64,000 bases of DNA from assembly GCA_002104905.1 (NCBI GenBank), contig MCFE01000104.1, positions 107,031 to 171,030 of the forward strand, read 5' to 3'. A program made the position numbers and the translations under genes. The notes beneath the pieces are model-generated. The model searched no databases and was not told the DNA's origin. It worked only from the letters and a program-made list of their open reading frames with translations. Shown here in pieces: positions 56,761-63,808 of this stretch (position 1 is the first letter of the stretch; every line of letters begins with the position of its first letter). This DNA is from Basidiobolus meristosporus CBS 931.73 (lineage: Eukaryota; Basidiobolomycota; Basidiobolomycetes; Basidiobolales; Basidiobolaceae).

Positions 56761-56960
56761 GGTACGGAGGGTATCTCTGGACAATTGGAAGAATATCTGG
56801 GAGATCGGAAGAGTTTCTGGGAGATCGGAAGAGTTTCTGGGAGATCGGAAGAGTTTCTGAGAGATTGGAAAAGTTTCTGGGAGATCGGAAGAGTTTCTGA
56901 GAGATTGGAAAAGTTTCTGGGAGATCGGAAGAGTTTCTGAGAGATTGGAAAAGTTTCTGG
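56761..56960. repeat. 20-bp tandem repeats in the element leader
   Basis: Eight clear units of the type GAGATCGGAAGAGTTTCTGG (56801-56960), alternating with GAGATTGGAAAAGTTTCTGG, plus two degenerate units to the left. Lies between the primer binding site and the gag start. Confidence 0.95.
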
Positions 56961-56994
56961 GAGGTACGGAGGTTTTTGTTTTTTGGAGATCGGA

Positions 56995-57009
56995 GGTTCG
57001 CTGCTACCA
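56995..57009 (-). other. Primer binding site (tRNA-iMet type)
   Basis: Minus strand TGGTAGCAGCGAACC, one base from the LTR, complementary to a tRNA 3' end GGTTCGCTGCTACCA, fitting initiator tRNA-Met. Confidence 0.8.
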
Positions 57010-57010
57010 A

Positions 57011-57320
57011 TGTTATGAATCGAGGGCAAGCGGAGGAGGACCGGAGGATGTCCAATACGAATCAGAGAGGTTATCTGAATAGTTGATGAACCGGTAAAAG
57101 GTTGATGCTTTATTGATAGTGTTCAAAGGAGTTTATATAGAGATAGCCTCGGAGGGAGAGCTTCCGATAACGTAGGGCAAGCTTCCAAAAGGAGGGTTCA
57201 AGATGTATTAAATAACGTGTGTATCACTGAGTGCGATTGATCGTCTGTGTGGAATTCCAGGTGTTCGATCAGTAGTGTTCAAGTGATCGGTAGTGACTAG
57301 TTAGGATTTAAATCATAACA
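57011..57320 (-). repeat. LTR (5' LTR of the element)
   Basis: 310 bp, identical to 52480-52789. Confidence 0.97.
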
Positions 57321-57324
57321 CAAC
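57321..57324. repeat. Target-site duplication, right (CAAC)
   Basis: Matches 52476-52479. Nine to twelve bases before the mature tRNA 5' end. Confidence 0.8.
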
Positions 57325-57332
57325 TAAGAAAG

Positions 57333-57404
57333 GCCTGCTTAGCGCAGTGGTAGCGCGTCAGTCTCGTAAACTGAAGGTCGCCAGTTCAATCCTGGCAGTA
57401 GGCA
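57333..57404 (+). tRNA. tRNA-Thr (anticodon CGU)
   Basis: 72-nt cloverleaf: acceptor GCCTGCT/AGTAGGC (one G-U pair), D arm GCGCAGTGGTAGCGC, anticodon stem-loop TCAGT-CTCGTAA-ACTGA with anticodon CGT, T arm with GTTCAAT loop, discriminator A. No intron. The A and B boxes are intact. Reads ACG codons. Confidence 0.96.
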
Positions 57405-57407
57405 TAA

Positions 57408-57411
57408 TTTT
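57408..57411 (+). terminator. Pol III terminator of tRNA-Thr
   Basis: TTTT four bases after the tRNA. Confidence 0.75.
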
Positions 57412-57487
57412 AAATCCGGTAATGATCAATTTGCTTTCAACAAATATACAGATTTCCCATAATTCTCTTTGCTTATGCATTTACACG

Positions 57488-57494
57488 TTATAAG
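57488..57494 (+). promoter_or_regulatory. TATA-like element of U6
   Basis: TTATAAG about 29 bp before the predicted U6 5' end, the usual place for a Pol III type 3 or yeast-type U6 TATA. Confidence 0.6.
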
Positions 57495-57522
57495 TGGTAA
57501 TTGGGGCCTTCTCGTATGTCAA

Positions 57523-57548
57523 GTCTTTCGGGACCTCTGACACTTGAA

Positions 57549-57579
<31 letters not shown>

Positions 57580-57641
57580 GGCCCCTGCACAAGGATGACA
57601 CGTAAATCTTGAGTGGACGCCTCTTCGGAGGTCATTTTTTT
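57523..57641 (+). ncRNA. U6 spliceosomal snRNA
   Basis: Contains the invariant core AATTGGAACGATACAGAGAA followed by GATTAGCATGGCCCCTGCAC and AAGGATGACACG: the ACAGAG box, the AGC triad region and the internal stem-loop. A 5' hairpin GTCTTTCGGGAC precedes it, and a T8 run (57634 on) ends transcription. The 3' part is ~15-20 nt longer than human U6 and carries an extra stable hairpin, CCTCTTCGGAGG, just before the terminator. The exact 5' end is estimated from the hairpin and the TATA spacing. Confidence 0.95.
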
Positions 57642-57642
57642 T
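57634..57642 (+). terminator. Pol III terminator of U6
   Basis: Run of eight T directly after the 3' hairpin. Confidence 0.85.
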
Positions 57643-58078
57643 GGACTCTATCGTTCGAGTAACCTGTGACAATGCGCAAAATCCGTTGGGTCGAATATAT
57701 CTTATTGAGGTATGCACTACTCATTTTATATAGCAGGATACGACACCAAAGAATATTTCTTGATTTTTTCATTGAATTTGGGCTACAGTTGAAAAAGTAG
57801 TACATACACGCTTTATTGGATAATTTAATATATCTAATCCTTTGCATATTATCCTTTTTCTAGACCATTTTTAAATTCTCATTTGAGAGTTTTGGTCATT
57901 CTATGTTCATCCAATGGACCGGGTTCAAAATGTATTATAATAATAAAAATTTATGGATTAAGCAATCGAAAAGTCAGTTTATTTCACAGGCTCAGGGAGC
58001 AAGTTGTTCAGCATTTGTTGACAGAAGTTATCTTTCAGATACAATTAGGGCTTGGCTAGACCTTACTTTAAGTTGTAC
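57643..58078. other. Unique DNA proximal to the LINE array
   Basis: 430 bp, AT-rich. No gene. Contains single TTAGGG-like words near 58045 that may be degenerate telomeric sequence. Confidence 0.5.
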
Positions 58079-58094
58079 TTAGGGTACTTAGGGG
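58079..58094. repeat. Degenerate telomeric tract at the 3' end of LINE copy C
   Basis: TTAGGGTACTTAGGGG: two telomere-like words directly next to the LINE 3' end. Confidence 0.7.
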
Positions 58095-59253
58095 AGTGAA
58101 AGTCACCAAGGTAGGTGAAATCTTTATTTGATTTCAAACAAGTCTAACTACAAATAAAGAAGCCAGCCGGGAATAGAAGATTCTCAAAGTAAACACTAAG
58201 TTGAATACAAATAAATCTAAGTTAAAGTTAAGGCAGTATCTCAGAGTACACTGGAGTTCAGGTTCATGGGGGAGTGAAGTAGATAAGCTTGAGAGATATA
58301 ATAATCTTTTAAGAAGTGGGTAACAGCAGATGAAGGGGAGTTTTTGATAAGCAAAGTAAATCTTGGGAGCAGAGATTCCTCTAATGAGAAGGTCTTGTAT
58401 GTTGTAAAAATTCGTATTTCCACCTAAATATTCACCTAACTTAGTCACTTAGATCATCACCTTCAAATCCTAGAGAATACTGACCAAATTCCTTGTCGGG
58501 ATTTACTTGAAATATTTTCACCAAAATACCAGGTGCCCAGAACATGAAAATTCTCAAAGTTGTCCAAACAGCCCCAAACTTTGCACACATGTTCTTGGGA
58601 CCTTCCTTAACCCATTCTACGTGTTTGTAATGCCAAGACCAGGTAAAAGTATAAATACTACTTTTACATTCAATAAATCATTAAGTGAAAACCACATAAT
58701 CTACTTGTTCTCCAAATCACTTCCAATATCTCCAAGACTTTTACAACATTGTAAACTGGAGAGTCAGGAAATTATTTAAAGGTATGGTCAGTAGGTTCCC
58801 AGAAAAACTGGTCAGAGACATTTTGAGAGAATTGTCTAGCAATACTTTTGTCAAGTCCTACCTCCAGAGTGTGATGGTTGATAAATCTCATGTTAACTAT
58901 CTTAGATAAACTGTAACCTTGTTGCTTGAGACACATTCTATGCTCAAATATTGGAATAAGCTCCACATTGGCAGAGTAGCAGACAGCCCAGTCAGTAGCA
59001 GGAGGCAAATCATAGGTGGCAGGAAATTTTCTTTTAGTCTTAGGAGGAGCAGCAGGACGTCTTGAGGAAGCAGGAACAGGCTTTTTGACAGCTTCAGAGT
59101 TGGAAGAGTGAGCAGGAGCATATGATTCTTGGGAAGTCTTGTTGACAGAAAGAGTTGGCACAGGGACAATAGATTCTTGCAGATCAGAGAAGGCAGAAAA
59201 CAGCTTTTGAACTTGTTTCTTGAGTAAAGCATTTTCAGCTTCAGTAAGTGCAA
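58095..59253 (-). mobile_element. LINE copy C: 5'-truncated, ORF1-only, decayed
   Basis: Same orientation as the outer copies. Encodes an ORF1 fragment (from LTEAENALLKKQVQKL in a heptad-rich segment, through TYDLPPATDWAVCYSANVEL to QFFWEPTDHTF), then after an inserted solo LTR (58400-58748) the rest of ORF1 in shifted frames, and a 3' UTR with the shared hairpin at 58103-58118. No RT coding follows ORF1: the 3' UTR comes directly. The 5' end is cut inside ORF1 and is joined to a telomeric tract. Confidence 0.85.
58400..58748. mobile_element. Solo LTR nested in LINE copy C
   Basis: 349 bp beginning TGTTGTAAAA and ending TTTTACAACA (perfect 10-bp inverted ends), flanked by TTGTA direct repeats at 58395-58399 and 58749-58753. 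The sister LINE copy B is uninterrupted here. Contains TATAAATA and AATAAA on the plus strand. Different family from the 310-bp LTRs. Confidence 0.85.
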
Positions 59254-59254
59254 G

Positions 59255-59275
59255 CCTTAGGGTAAGGGTTAGGGG
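59255..59275. repeat. Telomeric tract between LINE copies C and B
   Basis: About three imperfect TTAGGG words with one inserted-base variation. Confidence 0.85.
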
Positions 59276-59826
59276 AGGGAAAGTCACCAAGGTAGGTGAA
59301 ATCTTTATTTGATTGCAGACAAGTCTGACTACAAATAAAGAAGCCAGCTGGGAATAGAAGATTCCCAAAGTAAAAACTAAGTTGAATATGAATAAATCTA
59401 AGCTAAAGTTAAGGCAGTATCCCAGAGTACACTGGAGTTCAGGTTCATGGGGGAGTGAAGTAGATAAGCTTGAGAGATATAATAATCTTTGAGGAAGTGG
59501 GTAACAGCAGGTGAAGGGGAGTTTTTGATAAGTGAAGTGAATCTTGAGAGCAGAGATTCCTCTAATGAGAAGGTCTTATAAACTGGAGAATCAGGAAACT
59601 CTTTAAAGGCATGGTCAGTAGGTTCCCAGTAAAACTGGTCAGAGACATTTTGAGAGAACTCTTTAGCAATACTTTTGTCAAGTACCACCTCCAGAGTGTG
59701 ATTGTTGATAAATCTCATGTTAACAATCTTGGATAAATTGTAACCTTGCTGCTTGAGATACATCCTATGCTCAGATATAGGAATAAACTCCACATTGGCA
59801 AAGTAGCAGACAGCTCAGTCAGTAGC
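59276..59826 (-). mobile_element. LINE copy B: 5'-truncated, ORF1-only
   Basis: 550 bp, minus strand. Carries the C-terminal half of ORF1 in one open frame (FIPISEHRMYLKQQGYNLSK, IVNMRFINNHTLEVVLDKSI, SQAYLLHSPMNLNSSVLWDT) ending at TAG (59398-59400), then a 3' UTR with the hairpin at 59284-59299. No RT. Homologous to the C-terminal half of ORF1 in copy A, but from a different subfamily; the 3' UTR is similar to that of copy A only in its last ~60 bp. Confidence 0.87.
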
Positions 59827-59827
59827 A

Positions 59828-59839
59828 GGGTTAGGGGGG
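59828..59839. repeat. Telomeric tract between LINE copies B and A
   Basis: AGGGTTAGGGGG, directly abutting the 3' end of copy A. Confidence 0.85.
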
Positions 59840-59893
59840 AGACAGTCACCAACTGGTGAAATCTTTATTTCAGTTGAAACAAAGAAGCCAGCG

Positions 59894-62662
59894 CTACTGT
59901 TGTAGCTTTGATACAAGAGTGTGTAGCTGAGGGGAATTTGTAGGTAAGTTAATAAGAAGTGATGATAGTTCTTCAGTGCTCAAGACACTGTTCAGTGGGA
60001 AGGGGGGTAGCAAGAGAGGTAAGAATGACTTGTGAACAACATTAATGAGGGGAATGTGATAAGGATTGATATTCATCATAAAGGGAGTGTGCTGCTGCAG
60101 ATATTGCTGCCAAAGGTCTGTCAAGTACTTCAGGTAGGCCAGCTTGGGTTTTTCTGACTGCAGAATATATTGAGCAAACTTCTTGACTTCAGGATCTCCA
60201 AGTATAGTTCTCCAGCAGGAGCCAAGTGTTGTGTGGTGTGTTCTCTTCCAGGCCTTAATCAGTGGGTTGTTGCAGTTGTGAAGTCTGAGGTGTAATCTGG
60301 TTCTAAGGTAGAGAAGTCTGATCTTATAGGGCATAAACCCAAAAGCACCAAGAATAGCATGTCTGTAGGGGCATTCAGGCAAATGAGGCACCAAGGAGGT
60401 AATGCACCATACTGCAAACTTGTCAAGCTTAGTGCAGTCTCTAGAAGTAAGAGAGAGAAGTGGTAAGCCAAATTCCAGGACAGGGAAGACAAACTGCTTG
60501 AGTAGAAGGAGGCAGCTGGAAGCTGAAGTTGTAGGAGGAGTAACAGCCAGTAGCTTGTGGAGTGCCTGTCTTGCCAGGATAATTCTCTGCTTCAGGTGTG
60601 CTCCAGAGTCTAGTCCAGTAGGAAGGAAAGGAAAGCCAAGATATGTAGCAGAAACCTGAGCAGGTAGAGTGGAGTTCTCCAAGCTGATGGGAGAGCCCAA
60701 AGGTACTGTCTTTGCAATGGAAAGCTGGAGATTATTCTTCTGCAGATACTGGTTGATGGTCTGGGAGTCTTGTTGCACATTGGAGGAGGATATTCTGATG
60801 TCATCAGCAAAGAGAGTAACCAGGCAGTCAGCTGAGAGTCTTGGGAAATCATTCAGGAAGATGGCAAACAGTATAGGACCAAGCACAGAGCCTTGAACCA
60901 CTCCATTAGGAACTGAGAACACAGCTGATTGCTCACTTGGGTAGAGAATTCTTGCTTGTGGATCCAGAAACAGAGACCTGACAAGGAGGGTGAGAGAGGT
61001 ACTGGAGAAGCATTGCAACTTGGACCAAAGCAGATTTCTGTCAACTGAATCAAAGGCCTTAGTAATATCAAACAGAACTGAGGGATACTTGCACTGGAGA
61101 GAGTGATCTTGGCTAAGTATGACTGCATATTCCAAGGAGAGGCCAGGAACAAAGCCAAACTGTGCAGGATGAAACTTGAGGGAGTCAGAGTAGAGCTCCT
61201 GAGCAAGCAGAAGCTCAAACACCTTTCTGCAGGTGGGCAGCAGAGATATTGGCCTATAGGAGCTAGGATCCAGGTGCTTTCCTTTACCCTTGTACAGTGG
61301 CAGAACATTTGCAAAGGACCATTCCTCAGGAGTAGAAAGCTGGGCTGAGCATTGCTGAAACAGTGGAAGCAGAAGTGCAGACATGGCCTTGGTACTAGTC
61401 TTCAGAAGCTCATAGGAGATTGTGTCCACACCTGGAGCAGTAGAGTTGGGAAGCCTCTTGAGCACATTATGGATTCTCCCTTGATCAAGTGCAAGTGGGA
61501 TGGGCAGAGTCTTGAAGTCAGGATGAAAGCCAGGAGTTGAGTACTGCTTTGTAGAGAAGAAGATGTTAGCCAGCTGTTCTGTTGAAGGTAACTTCCTGGA
61601 AGAGGGCCTCATTGCCCTGTAGAGTCTTGATACTGTTCTTGTTATAGAGTTGGAAGATTGCAGAGGCAAAGAACTCATAATATGATCCCAGAGCTGAGTA
61701 TGCAGAGTGTGGTGAATTGCCTTGGAGTGGTGTATTGCTGTCAGGAGGAGTTTCTCTGTTTTTGGGTTAGGGAAACTCAGGTAGCTTTGTTGCAGGGCTG
61801 AAACAATGGATTCCCAATTTCTTGAGGTAACAGCAGTAGTCTTGCATGGCAGTGAGAGGGAGGCAGACACCAGAATCAGATGCTTCACAAAGAGCCAGGC
61901 ATAGTTGAGATCATCAGGCAGAGAAAGTAGCAAACTGGCAAGCTTCAAGTAGTTCCCAAAGTCTTTCTTCTGATTCTTGGTAGCTTTGTGGGTGAGCACA
62001 GTAAGTTTTGGCAGCTTCTTCTTCACAACTGGTTGCATAGAAAGCAACCAGGCTGGGTGGTCAGAGGCTCTCAAGGATCCTAGCTCAGCTCCAGAGAATT
62101 GCTTAACTTCGTTCACAAAGTAGAGGGCAGCAGCAGAAGGGCAGATCCAGTCAACACATCTTTTCTCAGATTGAGCACCTAGTGCTAGCAGATGGCTTTC
62201 TCTCAGGAAGTTCAGTAGGAATGTAGATCTTGGCTTCATTCTTGCAGTCAGAGTAGTCTTGTTCTCAGGATGGGGAATGTTGAGATCTCCAAGCAAGATA
62301 ATAGGTGTTGATATAGATTGCTGGTATTGCTGAACTTTCTGGCATATAACTTGCACTTCCTGAAGGGCAAGACTTGGAGGCAGATAGCAGAGCACCAGAC
62401 TGATAGTTGGCAACTGGAGAGCAGCACAGTAAGGGGAGTAAAGAGGAACACAGAGCTGAGGAGTATTGATGGTAGAAGAGATGAAGCAGATAGAGGAGGT
62501 ATTCTTTGTTCTAGGTGTAGAAAAGCAATATAGATTAGTCAAAAGTATAGAGGGTAGCTGGACATCAATCAAACACAGGAGGGAAAATCTTGAAAGAAGT
62601 CTCTCTAGAGTTGGTCTTGATGGCAGTATGCTGTTGCAGTTAAGCAACAGAACTTCAGGTAG
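59894..62662 (-). CDS. LINE ORF2: APE endonuclease and reverse transcriptase
   Basis: 922 codons after the ORF1 TGA. The endonuclease begins within a few residues (VLLLNCNS), with IILLGDLNIPHP (~120-130), CVDWICPS and the catalytic SDH in RASDHPAWLL (~200). The usual glutamate of LCLQET-type motifs aligns to Asp in LCLIDVQLPS, a conservative change. The RT has SSYRPISLLPTCRKVFELLL, QFGFVPGLSLEYAV, VLFDITKAFDSVDR, GVVQGSVLGPILFAIFLNDF and the catalytic FADD (~617). No RNase H or C-terminal zinc knuckle is seen. There is no ATG before the endonuclease: the first Met is after the GDLN motif. Synthesis by readthrough from ORF1 is therefore the likeliest route. Confidence 0.93.
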   Translation of the reverse strand, partial: LPEVLLLNCNSILPSRPTLERLLSRFSLLCLIDVQLPSILLTNLYCFSTPRTKNTSSICFISSTINTPQLCVPLYSPYCAALQLPTISLVLCYLPPSLALQEVQVICQKVQQYQQSISTPIILLGDLNIPHPENKTTLTARMKPRSTFLLNFLRESHLLALGAQSEKRCVDWICPSAAALYFVNEVKQFSGAELGSLRASDHPAWLLSMQPVVKKKLPKLTVLTHKATKNQKKDFGNYLKLASLLLSLPDDLNYAWLFVKHLILVSASLSLPCKTTAVTSRNWESIVSALQQSYLSFPNPKTEKLLLTAIHHSKAIHHTLHTQLWDHIMSSLPLQSSNSITRTVSRLYRAMRPSSRKLPSTEQLANIFFSTKQYSTPGFHPDFKTLPIPLALDQGRIHNVLKRLPNSTAPGVDTISYELLKTSTKAMSALLLPLFQQCSAQLSTPEEWSFANVLPLYKGKGKHLDPSSYRPISLLPTCRKVFELLLAQELYSDSLKFHPAQFGFVPGLSLEYAVILSQDHSLQCKYPSVLFDITKAFDSVDRNLLWSKLQCFSSTSLTLLVRSLFLDPQARILYPSEQSAVFSVPNGVVQGSVLGPILFAIFLNDFPRLSADCLVTLFADDIRISSSNVQQDSQTINQYLQKNNLQLSIAKTVPLGSPISLENSTLPAQVSATYLGFPFLPTGLDSGAHLKQRIILARQALHKLLAVTPPTTSASSCLLLLKQFVFPVLEFGLPLLSLTSRDCTKLDKFAVWCITSLVPHLPECPYRHAILGAFGFMPYKIRLLYLRTRLHLRLHNCNNPLIKAWKRTHHTTLGSCWRTILGDPEVKKFAQYILQSEKPKLAYLKYLTDLWQQYLQQHTPFMMNINPYHIPLINVVHKSFLPLLLPPFPLNSVLSTEELSSLLINLPTNSPQLHTLVSKLQQ

Positions 62663-63766
62663 TCAGGCAGTGGTTGTAGCTTCTTCAGAGGCAGCATTGA
62701 CAATGTGACCTGCAGAGTCCCAGAGCTCTTCAAATGGTGCATCACTTAAGTCAGCAAGGAGGGAAATGGCATGGTTCTTGAGGAAGTATGCCACATCATA
62801 GGAGGGGGCTTGTCTCTTGATGGCAGCAAAGAAAGACAGAATGGCAACATGGGCTGGAGGCTTGTTGAACAGTAGAGAGTCAGAGGATTCAGATTCTTCA
62901 GGCACTATCTTGAAGTCAGTTTTCAGCCAGTTAAGGTTCTTCTCCACAAAGGCAACAAATGGGTCAGCAATGTTTTGGTCTAGGATAACCTCCAGAATCT
63001 TCCCTTTTCTCCAGGCCAGGTTGACAATTCTTGAGAGCTGAATATTGCATGCCTTGAGTGCTTTCATGATGTTGGAAATGGGAGTCCAGGGAACTTGCTT
63101 CAAGTACACCACAGTCCAGGTAGAAGCTGGTGGTAGGTTTGCTGGGGGCTTGTAAGTCCTTCTGTGTGGCAATGGAGCTGCAGTAGTCAGATTGGAGTCC
63201 ACATTCTCAGTAGAGGGTTTTCTTGATGTGTCTTGCTGAATGGTACTGGAGCTGGATGTGCTGATAATTCTTGCTAGAACCTTGCCTGCATAAGTCTGAG
63301 GTATAGCTGAGGTAACTGTAGAGGTGGTGGCAGCTGGTGCAGGTGGAGAGGCAGAAACTGAAGCTGGAACTGAGGTCACCTGGGAGAAGGCAGTAGAAGC
63401 AGGTTTTCTGGGAGGAACAGAGTTCACTATCCAGTTCTTCTGTAAAACACTGGAGTAGCTTTTCTGTGGAACAGGATCTTGCTCTTGAACAGGAACAGAA
63501 GCAGGAGGCTGGGGCTGAGCAGTAGTGGTAAGGCAGTGGCACTCCAAGGAAGCTTTTTGCAAGGCATCTCTGGCAGTTTTCAGGGCAGTATTGGCTTCAT
63601 TCTTGAGCTTCTTGCATTGGGTATCCAGTCTCTTGTTTTCAAGAGCCAGGGCAGTATTGGCAGCCTCTAAATCAGCAATTCTCTTCTCAATTGCAAGGAA
63701 TCTCTGAAGAAATGCATCAGTAGAAGTGCTGGCATCTGGGAGAGCAGTGGCAGGAATAGAGTCCAT
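62663..63766 (-). CDS. LINE ORF1: nucleic-acid-binding structural protein
   Basis: 367 residues from the first ATG (63766; MDSIPATALPDASTSTDAF), stop TGA at 62665-62663. Order: coiled coil (~15-75; RIADLEAANTALALENKRLD), Pro/Ser/Thr-rich linker (~85-190), then a folded region (~200-300; PPASTWTVVYLKQVPWTPIS, IVNLAWRKGKILEVILDQNI) resembling an RRM-like ORF1 domain, and a C-terminal helical part. Coiled coil plus RNA-binding region is the common LINE ORF1 plan. No CCHC knuckle. The stop codon is followed by CTA, a leaky context. Confidence 0.85.
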   Translation of the reverse strand: MDSIPATALPDASTSTDAFLQRFLAIEKRIADLEAANTALALENKRLDTQCKKLKNEANTALKTARDALQKASLECHCLTTTAQPQPPASVPVQEQDPVPQKSYSSVLQKNWIVNSVPPRKPASTAFSQVTSVPASVSASPPAPAATTSTVTSAIPQTYAGKVLARIISTSSSSTIQQDTSRKPSTENVDSNLTTAAPLPHRRTYKPPANLPPASTWTVVYLKQVPWTPISNIMKALKACNIQLSRIVNLAWRKGKILEVILDQNIADPFVAFVEKNLNWLKTDFKIVPEESESSDSLLFNKPPAHVAILSFFAAIKRQAPSYDVAYFLKNHAISLLADLSDAPFEELWDSAGHIVNAASEEATTTA

Positions 63767-63808
63767 TGACAGTGGGCTTCTTGGAGGCAAGGAAAGTGGA
63801 CTGGCAGA

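Larger units (their letters stand above)
52480..57320 (-). mobile_element. Ty3/gypsy LTR retrotransposon, RNase H-deleted
   Basis: 4.84 kb element read on the minus strand, with identical 310-bp LTRs, a CAAC target duplication, a primer binding site complementary to a tRNA-iMet 3' end, a purine-rich tract before the 3' LTR and a single gag-pol frame in the order Gag, protease, RT, integrase. LTR identity means a recent insertion. It lies 12 bp upstream of the tRNA-Thr gene. Most of the RT connection and RNase H is missing, so it probably needs help from another copy. Confidence 0.97.
59840..63808 (-). mobile_element. LINE copy A: telomere-abutting, apparently complete APE-type non-LTR retrotransposon
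   Basis: 3.97 kb, read from the telomere inwards. ORF1 and ORF2 in one frame separated by a single TGA; 3' UTR of only ~50 bp with a hairpin (59846-59859) and no poly(A). The 5' end is fused to the terminal TTAGGG array, leaving only ~42 bp before the ORF1 ATG. Only two CpG dinucleotides were seen in the whole element. Both frames are intact, so this copy may be active. Confidence 0.95.

Noticed and set aside
56761-56960. Regular 20-bp repeats as a CRISPR array
   Set aside because: Units are contiguous with no spacers and lie in a eukaryotic retrotransposon leader.
56606-57055. 149-codon minus-strand frame across the LTR, primer site and 20-bp repeats
   Set aside because: Its openness is explained by the tandem repeats, and it spans the primer binding site; reported only as an observation.
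58400-58748. Inverted-end insert as a DNA transposon or MITE
   Set aside because: TG...CA termini, 5-bp duplication, TATA-like and AATAAA signals and length fit a solo LTR better.
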